Source: Panacagrimonas sp965216805 (GTDB taxonomy: Bacteria; Pseudomonadota; Gammaproteobacteria; Nevskiales; Nevskiaceae). Taken from it: a stretch of DNA of 64,000 bases. Shown piece after piece: positions 8,833-17,625 of the stretch. A model generated the notes under the pieces. That model was not told where the DNA came from. It saw only the letters and a list, made by a program, of their open reading frames with translations, and ran no database searches. Each line of letters begins with the position of its first letter. Within the stretch, counting starts at the first letter, position 1. The stretch spans positions 1,674,001 to 1,738,000 of the forward strand of contig NZ_CBDCGN010000002.1 of assembly GCF_965216805.1 (NCBI RefSeq). The letters run 5' to 3'. The position numbers and the translations under genes were made by a program.

Positions 8833-10274
8833 TGGGGGTTCTCCTGGCGGATCGTTTCGAGCGGCGGCCGCGCGTACAGCACGTCCTGCAACTGCGCTTG
8901 CGCCAACTGCAAACGCTGGCGCGCTCGGATGCGGTGCAGCGCGGTGGCGATCAGCTCGTCCTCATGGGCGAGCACGGCAGGACGCGTTGCGGCCCCCAGT
9001 TGCAGGCGCCGCTGCATGACCGCAAGGGCGGCCTGCGCATGCTGGTAGCCGGCATCGGCCTCGGCCTGCGCCCGTTGCGCGGCTTGCAGCGCCGTTTGCG
9101 CCCGCTCGATGCGCTGGTAGAGCGCGGCCTGCGCGGCGGCGAGGTTCTGCGCTGCGCTTCGACGGCGAGCCATGGCCTCGGCGATGCCGGCCTGATTGCG
9201 ATGGAACAGCGGCAGTTCCAGGCTGGCGTCCAGGGTCAGGATGCGATCGCCCCGATCCCACTGGTAGCCCGGCGCCAGCCGCCAGCCCGGCCGCGTCTGC
9301 GCGAGCTGGCCCTGCAGTTCCAGTTCGGCGCGGGCGTAGTGCTGCAGCGCCTGCTGGACCAGGGGATGACGCACCAGAGCGCGCAGGCGCGTTGCGTCGT
9401 CCACCGCGGGCGGTAACGCGGGGGCTTCGTCGGCAATCAGTTCGGTTAATGCGGACAGCGCTGCTTGGGGTACTCCGACCGCAGCCGCCAGTCGCGCGCG
9501 AGCGTCCTCTCCTGCCTCTCGCGCAGCCGCGCTCATGGCCTTGGCGTCGGCCAGGCGGGTCAGCACCGGCAACGGCCCGACCTTGTCGATGTCGCCCGCC
9601 GCGCTGCGCTGCCGGGCCGCATCCAGCAGGCGCTGTCGCAGCGCGGTCTGCCGCTGCAGCAGCGCCTGCATCCGGGTCGCCGCATGCAGGTCCAGCAGGG
9701 CGCGCTGCAGTTCGGTGTCCACCTCGGCGTGGGTCTGCGCCAGCTGCGCCTGCATGGACAGCGCGTCGATCGCCGCGAGCTGTTGCAATCGCTCGGCTTC
9801 GCCGTCGGGGCGCAGCAGGAATTCCAGCGCAGCGCCGTACAGCCAGGCCAGGCTTCCGGTGTTCAGCACCCGCTCCAGGCTGAGGTGCAGACCGGGATTG
9901 GGCGCCTGAGCGGCGGTCGCGCGCGCGGCCAGGGCGGTCTCCAGCTCGGCCTGCCGCGCCAGGATCTGCGGATTGAGCTGTCGCGCCGCGTGGCGCCAGT
10001 CCTGCAAACGCCACTGCTGGGGATCGGCCGCCAAGCCCAGCGTCGAGGAGTCCAGCCGCCGCTGCAGAAATTGCTGAGCGCTGCTGGCGGGATCCGTCAG
10101 GGGCGGCTGCGCGACGGGCGGTGCTGCAGCACATGCGGCGAGCGACAAGGCGATCCCGACGGCTGCAAGTTGGATCGCGCCATCTACGCTGGCCCGACGC
10201 CGGCCCGAGGCTGCGCAAACCGAGCCGGAGTGCCGGCGTGTCGAAAACCGGGACGGGTCCGCGCGGCCACGCAT
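8829..10274 (-). CDS. TolC-like outer-membrane efflux lipoprotein
   Basis: 481-residue outer-membrane factor of the RND system. A lipobox (LSLAAC) lies about 48 residues from the chosen ATG, so the mature protein is probably acylated. The rest is long Ala/Gln/Leu-rich helices in two repeats, typical of TolC/CzcC. The N-terminus before the signal peptide is long and Arg rich. No better ATG, GTG or TTG precedes the lipobox, so the start is not certain. First gene of the efflux operon, overlapping the adaptor by 4 bases. Confidence 0.88.
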   Translation of the reverse strand: MRGRADPSRFSTRRHSGSVCAASGRRRASVDGAIQLAAVGIALSLAACAAAPPVAQPPLTDPASSAQQFLQRRLDSSTLGLAADPQQWRLQDWRHAARQLNPQILARQAELETALAARATAAQAPNPGLHLSLERVLNTGSLAWLYGAALEFLLRPDGEAERLQQLAAIDALSMQAQLAQTHAEVDTELQRALLDLHAATRMQALLQRQTALRQRLLDAARQRSAAGDIDKVGPLPVLTRLADAKAMSAAAREAGEDARARLAAAVGVPQAALSALTELIADEAPALPPAVDDATRLRALVRHPLVQQALQHYARAELELQGQLAQTRPGWRLAPGYQWDRGDRILTLDASLELPLFHRNQAGIAEAMARRRSAAQNLAAAQAALYQRIERAQTALQAAQRAQAEADAGYQHAQAALAVMQRRLQLGAATRPAVLAHEDELIATALHRIRARQRLQLAQAQLQDVLYARPPLETIRQENPQ

Positions 10275-10611
10275 GCATCGAGCTTACACGCGTAAGTGGC
10301 TTTTCCAAGTAGGGTTTTTCCCGCGGGTCGGAACTGCCACAGAGTGATTCTGAGCGCCCACAAAAGACCGTCAGGGAAAAAATCCCGAGTCTCAAACTGT
10401 GTCGGTTTGCGGACAGCGATTCGAGCGGGCGACCGCAAGCGGTCTTTCTGGACGCGAGCGCGAGCCATGCGCTCCGCCCCACCAACAGTAGAGCGGTAGC
10501 CGTCCCGTAGGGCGGGCCGCGCCCGCCGTCAGGCCCGTCTACCGAGCGCAGACCGCGGCCGTGGTCCGCCAGATAGAGGGATCAGGCGGGCCGTCGCCGC
10601 AGCGGGCAGGA
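10275..10611. other. intergenic region, no gene
   Basis: 337 bases between the start of the efflux operon and the end of the amidohydrolase gene, both on the minus strand. It must contain the efflux promoter. An inverted repeat GGCGGG-CCGCG-CCCGCC near 10513-10530 could be the amidohydrolase terminator or a dispersed repeat. I see no convincing coding sequence. Confidence 0.5.
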
Positions 10612-12078
10612 TCAGCCCGATTCCCAGGTCCGTAGATTCAGGAACTCACGGCGATTGCGTGGCCCGTAGGTGAGGAACGACGGATCCGGCCGGTTGCGGT
10701 AGTTCTGGCGGGCGCCGGCTATGGTGTCGCGCTGCAGATGGTGTTCGAGCACGTCGTCCGGCACGGGATAGAGCTTGAGCGCGTTGAGTCCGAACACCTT
10801 GGCGCGCAGCTCCGGCGTGATCTCGGCATAGCCGTGGCGTTCGCGCAGTTCGGCAGCAATCTGGAAGGTTCGAAATGCCTGGATCTGATCCTGCGGCGAG
10901 CCGTACCAGATCGAGTCGGTGCCCCACAGAAGGTTGTCCGGCCCGCAGGCCTGGATCAGCTTGCCGAGGGCGTGCGCGGCGGCATCCGGATCGCGCATCA
11001 GGTAGCGCCAGGTCGAACCCAGTTCCGGGTAGACATTGCCGCCAGGTGCGATGCCGTTGACCTTGAGCGAGGTCACCAGCGCGTCGATTCCGTCGCTGCG
11101 CTGTGGATCGTACGGCCCCTCGCCGGCGCCGGGTACGAAGCCCGCGTGATAGATCAGGAAGTTCACATCCGGATAGCGTTTGGCCACGCGGCCGATGTCC
11201 ACGCAGGTGGAATGCTCGTACGAGCGCCGGCCGAAGGGAATGCCCTTGTGTACGGCGATGTTGCGCACGCCCAGCTTGCGCGCGCGCTCGATCATCGCGA
11301 TGCCCGGCGCGTCGTCCAGAAAGAACCCGCGGCCGTCGGCGCCCCACTGGGTGTAGGTTTTCCACGCTGCGACCGGATAACGCTCGGCCATCTCGTCCAT
11401 GCGCTGCACGTCGCCGTCCAGGTTGGGATTGACTCGCGCGTGCAGGTACAGGCGATGCGTGCCCCGCAACTTCTCGACGATGCGCGCGGTGGCGTGTGCC
11501 TCTTCCATCTTCAGCGGCTCGCCCTCGAAGGTCGACGGCACGAACGACAGCACCATCAGGTCGGTGTCCGAATCCAGGAACACATCCTTCACGAACTCTT
11601 CGCCGGACAGGCACTGCAGATAGCTGCGTTCGCCGGGCTCGTCGGCAAGTGTACAAGCGGCTTTGCCCATGCCCGACAGGGGTCGCGCACCCTCAGGCAG
11701 GGTCTGCAACCAGGCACCGCTCGGGTTCACGAAATGCCCCTGGACGTCGAAGATGAATTCCTGCTTGTCCAGCGCCGCCTCGGCCACCTCGCGATCCAAC
11801 GCCGCGTCCGGCGGCAGATCGTAAAACCCGCCGCGGCGGCCCTGTGCGGCATACGCCGCATTCAAACCGAGCAGCGCAGTGGCTGCGCCGCAGGCTGATA
11901 CCAGAAAGTCGCGGCGCCGCAAGCCCAGACGTTGCGCATTGCGCGTGGCGCCTTGCAAGGCGCTGCGATTGGCATCGCGATGCACCGGGTTGAGCGGGAT
12001 CGGCGCGAATTCGCCATTGGTGGTGCTGTCCAGCTTGATCGGCAGGCGCAGGCCGTCGGGGTCGTGATGAGGGGTCAT
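10612..12078 (-). CDS. amidohydrolase-2 family enzyme, Tat-exported
   Basis: 488-residue TIM-barrel metal hydrolase of the amidohydrolase_2 group. From ATG 12078 a 44-residue leader precedes the twin-arginine motif RRRDFLVSA and a hydrophobic stretch ending AAYA, so folded export is predicted. Family motifs include FDVQGHF near the first strand, LIYHAGF and LLWGTDSIW (metal Asp). An upstream start at 12180 was rejected because it adds a low-complexity leader. It is divergent from a TonB receptor, so the pair may take up and process the same compound. Substrate unknown. Confidence 0.88.
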   Translation of the reverse strand: MTPHHDPDGLRLPIKLDSTTNGEFAPIPLNPVHRDANRSALQGATRNAQRLGLRRRDFLVSACGAATALLGLNAAYAAQGRRGGFYDLPPDAALDREVAEAALDKQEFIFDVQGHFVNPSGAWLQTLPEGARPLSGMGKAACTLADEPGERSYLQCLSGEEFVKDVFLDSDTDLMVLSFVPSTFEGEPLKMEEAHATARIVEKLRGTHRLYLHARVNPNLDGDVQRMDEMAERYPVAAWKTYTQWGADGRGFFLDDAPGIAMIERARKLGVRNIAVHKGIPFGRRSYEHSTCVDIGRVAKRYPDVNFLIYHAGFVPGAGEGPYDPQRSDGIDALVTSLKVNGIAPGGNVYPELGSTWRYLMRDPDAAAHALGKLIQACGPDNLLWGTDSIWYGSPQDQIQAFRTFQIAAELRERHGYAEITPELRAKVFGLNALKLYPVPDDVLEHHLQRDTIAGARQNYRNRPDPSFLTYGPRNRREFLNLRTWESG

Positions 12079-12281
12079 GGCGTTGGATGCGGAAGAGGGA
12101 TGCGTGGGTGGGAACCCTCCGTGCGGCGCAAAGTTCAGCGCCAACGCCGGCTCGACAGCACTTGACGGATAAGGGCGCACTTCGTATTACGACATCGTGA
12201 CCAGTGGCAACGCATTCGGGGCGAGTGGCGGGGCTCTGGTTGGGGTTGTCTTGCAACGGGGTGGTGCAACAGGGAGAGAAC

Positions 12282-15200
12282 ATGGACAAGCCTTACGCGG
12301 TAAGGGTGTTGTCACGGGCATGCGTGTTGAGTGCCGTACTGGCATTTGCTTCATGGGCGCAGGAAGAGACAGATGCCGCCTTGGACGGCGCGACGGCAGA
12401 CACAGCGGTCGCCGAGGTCCAGACCATAACGGTGACCGGTTCGCGTATTCCCCGCAGCCCGGATTTCGTACAGACCAATCCGGTGGTGTCGGTGAATGCG
12501 GAAGACTTCCGCCAGTCCGGCAACGTGAAGATCACCGACTATCTGAAGGAATTGCCTGCGCTCACCGGCTCCATCGGCAGCAATGCCGCGGGCGGCTCCA
12601 ACGCCGCGATCGGACTCGCCGGGCTCAACCTGCTCGACCTGCGCAATCTGGGGTTCGATCGCACCTTGGTGCTGGTGGACGGCAAGCGCCATGTGGGCTC
12701 GGTGGCGGGTACCGGTGCGGTGGACGTGGAATCCATTCCAGTGGCGCTGATCGAACGCATCGACATCCAGACCGGCGGCGTCTCGGCCGTATATGGTGCC
12801 GACGCGGTGTCCGGCGTGGTCAACTTTGTGATGAAGCGGGACTTCGAAGGTCTCGATGTCCGCACCCAGTTCGGACAGTCGTCCGAGGGCGACGCGGACA
12901 CCGCACTGGCCAGCATCGTCGGGGGACGTAACTTCTTGGGTGGTCGTCTGAACCTGGCCGGCGCCTACGAGTACTCCAAGTCGGACCGCCTTTCCGCCTA
13001 CGATCGTTCGTTCGCCGGTGGCGGGGAGCGCCGATTTCTCGTCAACAACCCGGCCGATTTCCAGCCGGACGACGATCCCAATGTGCCCGACCGCGTTCCG
13101 CTGTCCGACATTCGCTACAACGACAGCGCTCGCGACGGTTACGTACTGACGTTCGACCCCGACTTCAATTTCCTCGGCGACTTCAGCGGCCGTGGTCAGG
13201 TGTGGGATCCCGGACTGGCGATTCCCGATTCCTTTTTCCAGCAAGGCGGTGACGGGACATCGCTGGACGACTACATCGGCGATCTGACGCCGGAGGTGGA
13301 GCGTCACACGTTGTCTTCCTTCCTGACGTTCGACGTCACCGATCGCATACGCCTGACCGGCGATCTGAAATACGCGCAGTCCGAATCGTTCACCGAAGGC
13401 CAGCCGTCGTTCGATTTTTTCCTGCCGATCGAGCAGGACAACCCGTTCATCCCGCAGTCGGTTGTCGATGCAACGGGGCCTGAAGACTTCATTTTCGTTT
13501 CACGCGATCACTTCGATCTCGGGGTCCGCCAGGACGACATCGAGCGCGATACCTTCCGCGGGGTGCTCGGCCTTGAGGCACAGATCACCGACGCCATGCA
13601 ACTGGAGACGAGTCTGGTCTACGGGCGCACCAAGATCGATTCGGTGGCTATCAACAATCGCTACAACGACCGCTTCGCGGCCGCACTCGACAGCGTGATC
13701 GATCCTGCCACCGGGCAGCCGACCTGCCGGTCCAATCTCGATCCGGACGCCGTGCCGTTCTCTTTGAGCGACCAGGGCTGGGACGTGTACGAACCGTTGC
13801 CGGGAACCTGGGCTGGATCATTCATGCCCGGTCCCGATAGCGGCTGTGTGCCGTTCAGTCCGTTCGCCGAGGCTGACGGATTGGCCGCGGCAGCACCCTG
13901 GTTGATGACCAACAGTCTTACGACCTACCGTCTCGAGCAGACCGTGGTCACGGCGGCTATCACCGGCACCACTTTCAACTGGTTTGTGCCGGACAACAGC
14001 GAGATGGCCTATGCCTTTGGCGTCGAGCACCGCGTCGAAGAGAGCCGCGGCAATCCGCCCATCGAAGACCAGCGCGGCTTGACCTTTGGCAACGTGATCC
14101 AGCCCGATAGCGGGCGCTACGACGTCAGCGAATTCTTCTTCGAGTTCGAGGTGCCGCTACTGGAGAACCTCCCGTTTGCCGAGCGCGTGTCCGTCGAGGC
14201 GGCGATGCGCTTTTCCGATTACAACACCATCGGCCGTACGCGGACCTGGAAGGGCGGCGCGAGCTGGGCACCGGTGTCCGATGTCACCTTCCGTGCCACG
14301 CGCGCCAAGGCCACCCGTGCCCCGAACATCGGGGAACTGTTCGATCCCGGCGGTCAGACCTTTCGGTCGATCGCCGATCCCTGCGCGGCCGTCAACCTCA
14401 ACAATGGCACCTCGTTCCGGGCTGCCAACTGCTTCGAACTGCTCAGTTCACTCGGTGTCGAGGACCCGGCGAATTTCGTCGACGAGGCCTCGTCCTTCCT
14501 CCCCGGCGTCAGCCGGGGCAATCGAGACCTGCAGGAGGAAGACGCGTTCAGCACCACCATCGGTGTGGTGCTGACCCCAGAGTTCGTACCCGGCCTTTCG
14601 GTCGCCCTGGACTGGTACGACATCGAGATCGAGAACGCGGTCTTTGCGCCACAGGGCGCCGAGATCGCCCGGCAGTGCGTGGACGCCCCCACACTGGACA
14701 ACCAATTCTGCCCGCTGATTACGCGCGAGGCGGGTACCGCGACGATCACCGACTTCCAGGAAATACCGGTGAATGTCGCCCGTTTCACCACGCGCGGCTA
14801 CGACCTGAGCGTGCAGTACCGGATCGATCCGGCCGACTGGGGCATCCGGCGGGAAATCGGGCGCTTCGACCTGCGTCTGATCGGCAACAAGCTGGAGAAC
14901 CTGACGTTTTTCAGCCTGCCGGGAGCCGAGCCCGATTCGGTCAAGGGAGAAGGGCAGATTGACAGTGCCTTCGGCGAGGCACCGGAATGGCAGGCGCAGT
15001 TCGACCTGCGTTGGTACTACCGTCGGGTGACGCTGGGGTACGGGTTCAGCTATTTCGACGAGACCTTCCGTTTCACCAAGGAAACCCTGGCCGGCAACCC
15101 GGATATCACCGAGCCGCGTTTCCACGAATTCAAGGCCAAATTCGTCCAGGACCTGTACGCTCAGTACACGCTGGCCGGCGGTCTGTCGGTATTCGCCGGC

Positions 15201-15302
15201 GTCAACAATCTTGCGGACGTACAACCGGACCTGGGCGAGGTGTTCTACCCGGTCAGCGGCGTCGGCCGGTTTTTCTTCGCGGGCCTCGAATACCGGCTGT
15301 AG
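12282..15302 (+). CDS. TonB-dependent outer-membrane receptor
   Basis: 1006-residue TonB-dependent transporter. A signal peptide ends near SWAQ. The TonB-box region is followed by ITVTGSRIPR and a plug domain with LVLVDGKRHVG, IERIDIQTGG and AVYGADAVSGVVNF. The long beta-barrel ends in AGLEYRL. It imports a large or scarce ligand through the outer membrane using TonB energy. ATG 12282 follows AGGGAGAG; in-frame starts further upstream lack this. The last 50 bases overlap the convergent next gene. The neighbouring exported amidohydrolase may share its substrate (inference). Confidence 0.94.
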   Translation: MDKPYAVRVLSRACVLSAVLAFASWAQEETDAALDGATADTAVAEVQTITVTGSRIPRSPDFVQTNPVVSVNAEDFRQSGNVKITDYLKELPALTGSIGSNAAGGSNAAIGLAGLNLLDLRNLGFDRTLVLVDGKRHVGSVAGTGAVDVESIPVALIERIDIQTGGVSAVYGADAVSGVVNFVMKRDFEGLDVRTQFGQSSEGDADTALASIVGGRNFLGGRLNLAGAYEYSKSDRLSAYDRSFAGGGERRFLVNNPADFQPDDDPNVPDRVPLSDIRYNDSARDGYVLTFDPDFNFLGDFSGRGQVWDPGLAIPDSFFQQGGDGTSLDDYIGDLTPEVERHTLSSFLTFDVTDRIRLTGDLKYAQSESFTEGQPSFDFFLPIEQDNPFIPQSVVDATGPEDFIFVSRDHFDLGVRQDDIERDTFRGVLGLEAQITDAMQLETSLVYGRTKIDSVAINNRYNDRFAAALDSVIDPATGQPTCRSNLDPDAVPFSLSDQGWDVYEPLPGTWAGSFMPGPDSGCVPFSPFAEADGLAAAAPWLMTNSLTTYRLEQTVVTAAITGTTFNWFVPDNSEMAYAFGVEHRVEESRGNPPIEDQRGLTFGNVIQPDSGRYDVSEFFFEFEVPLLENLPFAERVSVEAAMRFSDYNTIGRTRTWKGGASWAPVSDVTFRATRAKATRAPNIGELFDPGGQTFRSIADPCAAVNLNNGTSFRAANCFELLSSLGVEDPANFVDEASSFLPGVSRGNRDLQEEDAFSTTIGVVLTPEFVPGLSVALDWYDIEIENAVFAPQGAEIARQCVDAPTLDNQFCPLITREAGTATITDFQEIPVNVARFTTRGYDLSVQYRIDPADWGIRREIGRFDLRLIGNKLENLTFFSLPGAEPDSVKGEGQIDSAFGEAPEWQAQFDLRWYYRRVTLGYGFSYFDETFRFTKETLAGNPDITEPRFHEFKAKFVQDLYAQYTLAGGLSVFAGVNNLADVQPDLGEVFYPVSGVGRFFFAGLEYRL

Positions 15303-16227
15303 TGTCCGCCGCGGGCGGTGGCAGCGGGGCGTTGACCACCCCGCTCGCCACGTGGCCTGCCGGCCCGGCCAGCGCCGCCGATTCGCAGTGTGCGAGCTGA
15401 TCGTCGAAGAAGAAGTCGGGCTCGAACTCGCGCAAGAACGGCCCTTTTCCCAGGCCGCCCAGGAACATCGCCTCGTCCAGTTCGATGCCCCAGTCCATCA
15501 GGGTGCGGATGGCGCGTTCGTGGGCTGGTGCGCTGCGCGCGGTGACCAGCGCGGTGCGAACCCGGATCGGTACTTTTTCGCCGGCGGCTTTCTGCAGGCG
15601 ATGCAGGGCGTCGAGCAGGGGCTTGAACGGACCGGGCGGCAGCGGGCGGGAAGCGTGGTCGCGCTCGTGGCTCTGGAACGCATCGAGGCCAGCCGATTGG
15701 AACACGCGCTCGGCTTCGTCGGAAAACAGCACCGCGTCGCCGTCGAAGGCGATACGCAGCTCGTTCGGGTGGCGCACGGCGTCGACGACTGATCGACTGA
15801 ACACCCGCGCGGCGGGGAAGCCGGCCGCCAGGGCGTCGGCCACATCCTGATCGTGCGCCGACAAAAACAGATGCGCGCCCAGGGGCCGCAGGTATCGCCA
15901 GGGCGGCTGGCCGCGGGTGAACACGCCGCGTTCCAGCACCAGGCCGCCAGCAGAAGCGGAACGGAACACACGCAACCCGGACACAGGGTCGTTGCGCGAC
16001 AGGATCACTACTTCTACGCGATGCTGGCCGTCACCATTGAAGGCCAGCAGCTTGCGGGCGAGCGGGAAGGCCACGCCGGTCTTGGCGGGCGTGTCCAGGC
16101 GCTCGAGCTGCAGGCGAGTGTAGGCGTCGTCACCCTGGCGGTCGAACACGCCGTTTTCTTCTTCGAAGTCGAACAGCGCGCGCGAAGACAGCGCGACGAC
16201 GAGTTTGTTGTCCAGGGTGACCGGCAT
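15253..16227 (-). CDS. 5'-nucleotidase family protein (cN-I type)
   Basis: 324-residue cytosolic protein of the 5'-nucleotidase family PF06189. Diagnostic blocks are LVVALSSRALFDFEEEN at the N-terminus, VEVVILSRNDPVSGLRVF, WRYLRPLGAHLFLSAHDQDV and a late FFFDDQ. It is predicted to dephosphorylate nucleoside monophosphates, though bacterial members are little studied. ATG 16227 gives the family's N-terminus. Its last 50 bases lie antisense to the end of the TonB receptor gene, and the terminal residues (GIRGPRRKTGRR) look like an accidental extension. Confidence 0.88.
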   Translation of the reverse strand: MPVTLDNKLVVALSSRALFDFEEENGVFDRQGDDAYTRLQLERLDTPAKTGVAFPLARKLLAFNGDGQHRVEVVILSRNDPVSGLRVFRSASAGGLVLERGVFTRGQPPWRYLRPLGAHLFLSAHDQDVADALAAGFPAARVFSRSVVDAVRHPNELRIAFDGDAVLFSDEAERVFQSAGLDAFQSHERDHASRPLPPGPFKPLLDALHRLQKAAGEKVPIRVRTALVTARSAPAHERAIRTLMDWGIELDEAMFLGGLGKGPFLREFEPDFFFDDQLAHCESAALAGPAGHVASGVVNAPLPPPAADTTAGIRGPRRKTGRRR

Positions 16228-16380
16228 TCGGGTGGGCGGAGTGGGCCGCAGTGGCGGGAAGCGCAAGTATCGTCCATGAGCGGGCCGATCCGTTCCCGGA
16301 CCCCTGATCGGATGCAACGCAGAAGACCAGTGCAGCTTGTCTCGAATCGATCTGTTCTGAAGCGATCCCGGGGGGCTGGA

Positions 16381-17625
16381 TCACGGCGCTCGATGCGTTG
16401 CCAGGTCCTCCATCAGCGTATCGACGACCGCTTCTTCGTCGAGCGCGAATCCGGCCGCGCTCATCGTGGGGGCGAGCTGCGCGTCCCACCACGCAACAGC
16501 CGCAGGGCCGTCGAGGGCGCGGCCCGGGCACACCACATAGTCCTGCGCACCGAAGCGCCAAGCGCTGGCGCCGAAGCTGCGCATGACGAAGTTGCCGATG
16601 CGCAATCCCGGCCAGTCGAAATCGCCGTGATAGCGGATCACCGCACCGGACACCGCCAGTTGACCCAACAGCGTGCGCTGCGCGGCGGCGGGCATCCCGC
16701 TGGTGCAGACCAGGGGCGCGCAGGCCGGTCCCAGGCGCTGCGCGGCGATGGCCACGATGGCCGGGTTTTCGCAAGCGAACACCACACGCCCCGACAACCG
16801 CCAGCGTGGCGGCGCGCGCAACAGACTGCGCAGACTCAGGTGCAGCGGCTCGCCCGCGTTGCGCGCGGCGGCGAGCAGGCGTCCGCCGACCGTATCGGTG
16901 TCTGCAGTCAGGTTCAGGCACAGCACCGGCGCGGCGAGCTCATTGACGGCGACGCCCTGTCTTGCCCAGCGGCTGCGCGTGCGCTCGTCCTGGTCGGGAT
17001 CGGCAGCGGACGCTTCTACGATACTCGGTGCGGTTCGGGCACCCTCGGCGGCGCGCAGCACCAGGGCGGCCAGCCCGCGACCGGGGTCGAGCGCGTGGGC
17101 GTCGTGCACGGTGGCGGCTGCCAGCTCCGCAAGTGGCGTTCCCGTCGCCGGTAACCGCGCCAATACCTGCGCCGCCGCGGCCAGCAGGGTGGCAGCAGTC
17201 TGCGGATCCCCTGCGAGCCGCTTCAGCAGGCCGAGTCCTGCAGGCGCTCGCAGCATCTCGCGCAGCCGACGGTCGGCCGGAGCGTTGTCGACGACCTTCG
17301 CCCAGTCTCGCTCGCGCTGGACGCGATCCGCATGCACTTCCAGCGGGCCGTCGAGCGCTTCGAGCGCGGCAAGCAGATTATCCGCCAGTCCTGCGCGCGA
17401 CAGCGCACTGTCGAACTCCTCTTGCGTGACCCGCAGCGACTCGGCCTGCGAGGCGGGCCGGCCGAGCAGTCCTTCGAGGGCGCGACGTTCGGCGATGTTC
17501 AGCGCGCCGAGCGTGAACGCCGGGGCCGGCGCGGCACGGCGGAAACGCGCGCGCAGACGTTTGCGCAGGGCCGCAAGTTCGCTTCCGCCGAGCAGGCGTT
17601 GCAGACGGTCCGTGTCCGGCTTCAT
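16381..17625 (-). CDS. jetD: Wadjet JetD (type I, DUF2399/TOPRIM nuclease)
   Basis: 414-residue nuclease subunit of Wadjet, matching the type I JetD family (TIGR02679/DUF2399). The C-terminal TOPRIM core is visible: acidic Glu286 in ACENP and the metal-binding pair Asp335/Asp337 in YHGDFDWPGLRIGN. In characterised Wadjet, JetD cleaves plasmid DNA after loop extrusion by JetABC senses a small circle. ATG 17625 overlaps the jetC stop (ATGA). Last gene of the operon. The 153 bases to the next gene show no obvious terminator. Confidence 0.94.
   Translation of the reverse strand: MKPDTDRLQRLLGGSELAALRKRLRARFRRAAPAPAFTLGALNIAERRALEGLLGRPASQAESLRVTQEEFDSALSRAGLADNLLAALEALDGPLEVHADRVQRERDWAKVVDNAPADRRLREMLRAPAGLGLLKRLAGDPQTAATLLAAAAQVLARLPATGTPLAELAAATVHDAHALDPGRGLAALVLRAAEGARTAPSIVEASAADPDQDERTRSRWARQGVAVNELAAPVLCLNLTADTDTVGGRLLAAARNAGEPLHLSLRSLLRAPPRWRLSGRVVFACENPAIVAIAAQRLGPACAPLVCTSGMPAAAQRTLLGQLAVSGAVIRYHGDFDWPGLRIGNFVMRSFGASAWRFGAQDYVVCPGRALDGPAAVAWWDAQLAPTMSAAGFALDEEAVVDTLMEDLATHRAP

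Noticed and set aside
12204..12281. Upstream start adding 26 codons to the TonB receptor
   Set aside because: The ATG at 12282 has a strong ribosome site and opens into the signal peptide.
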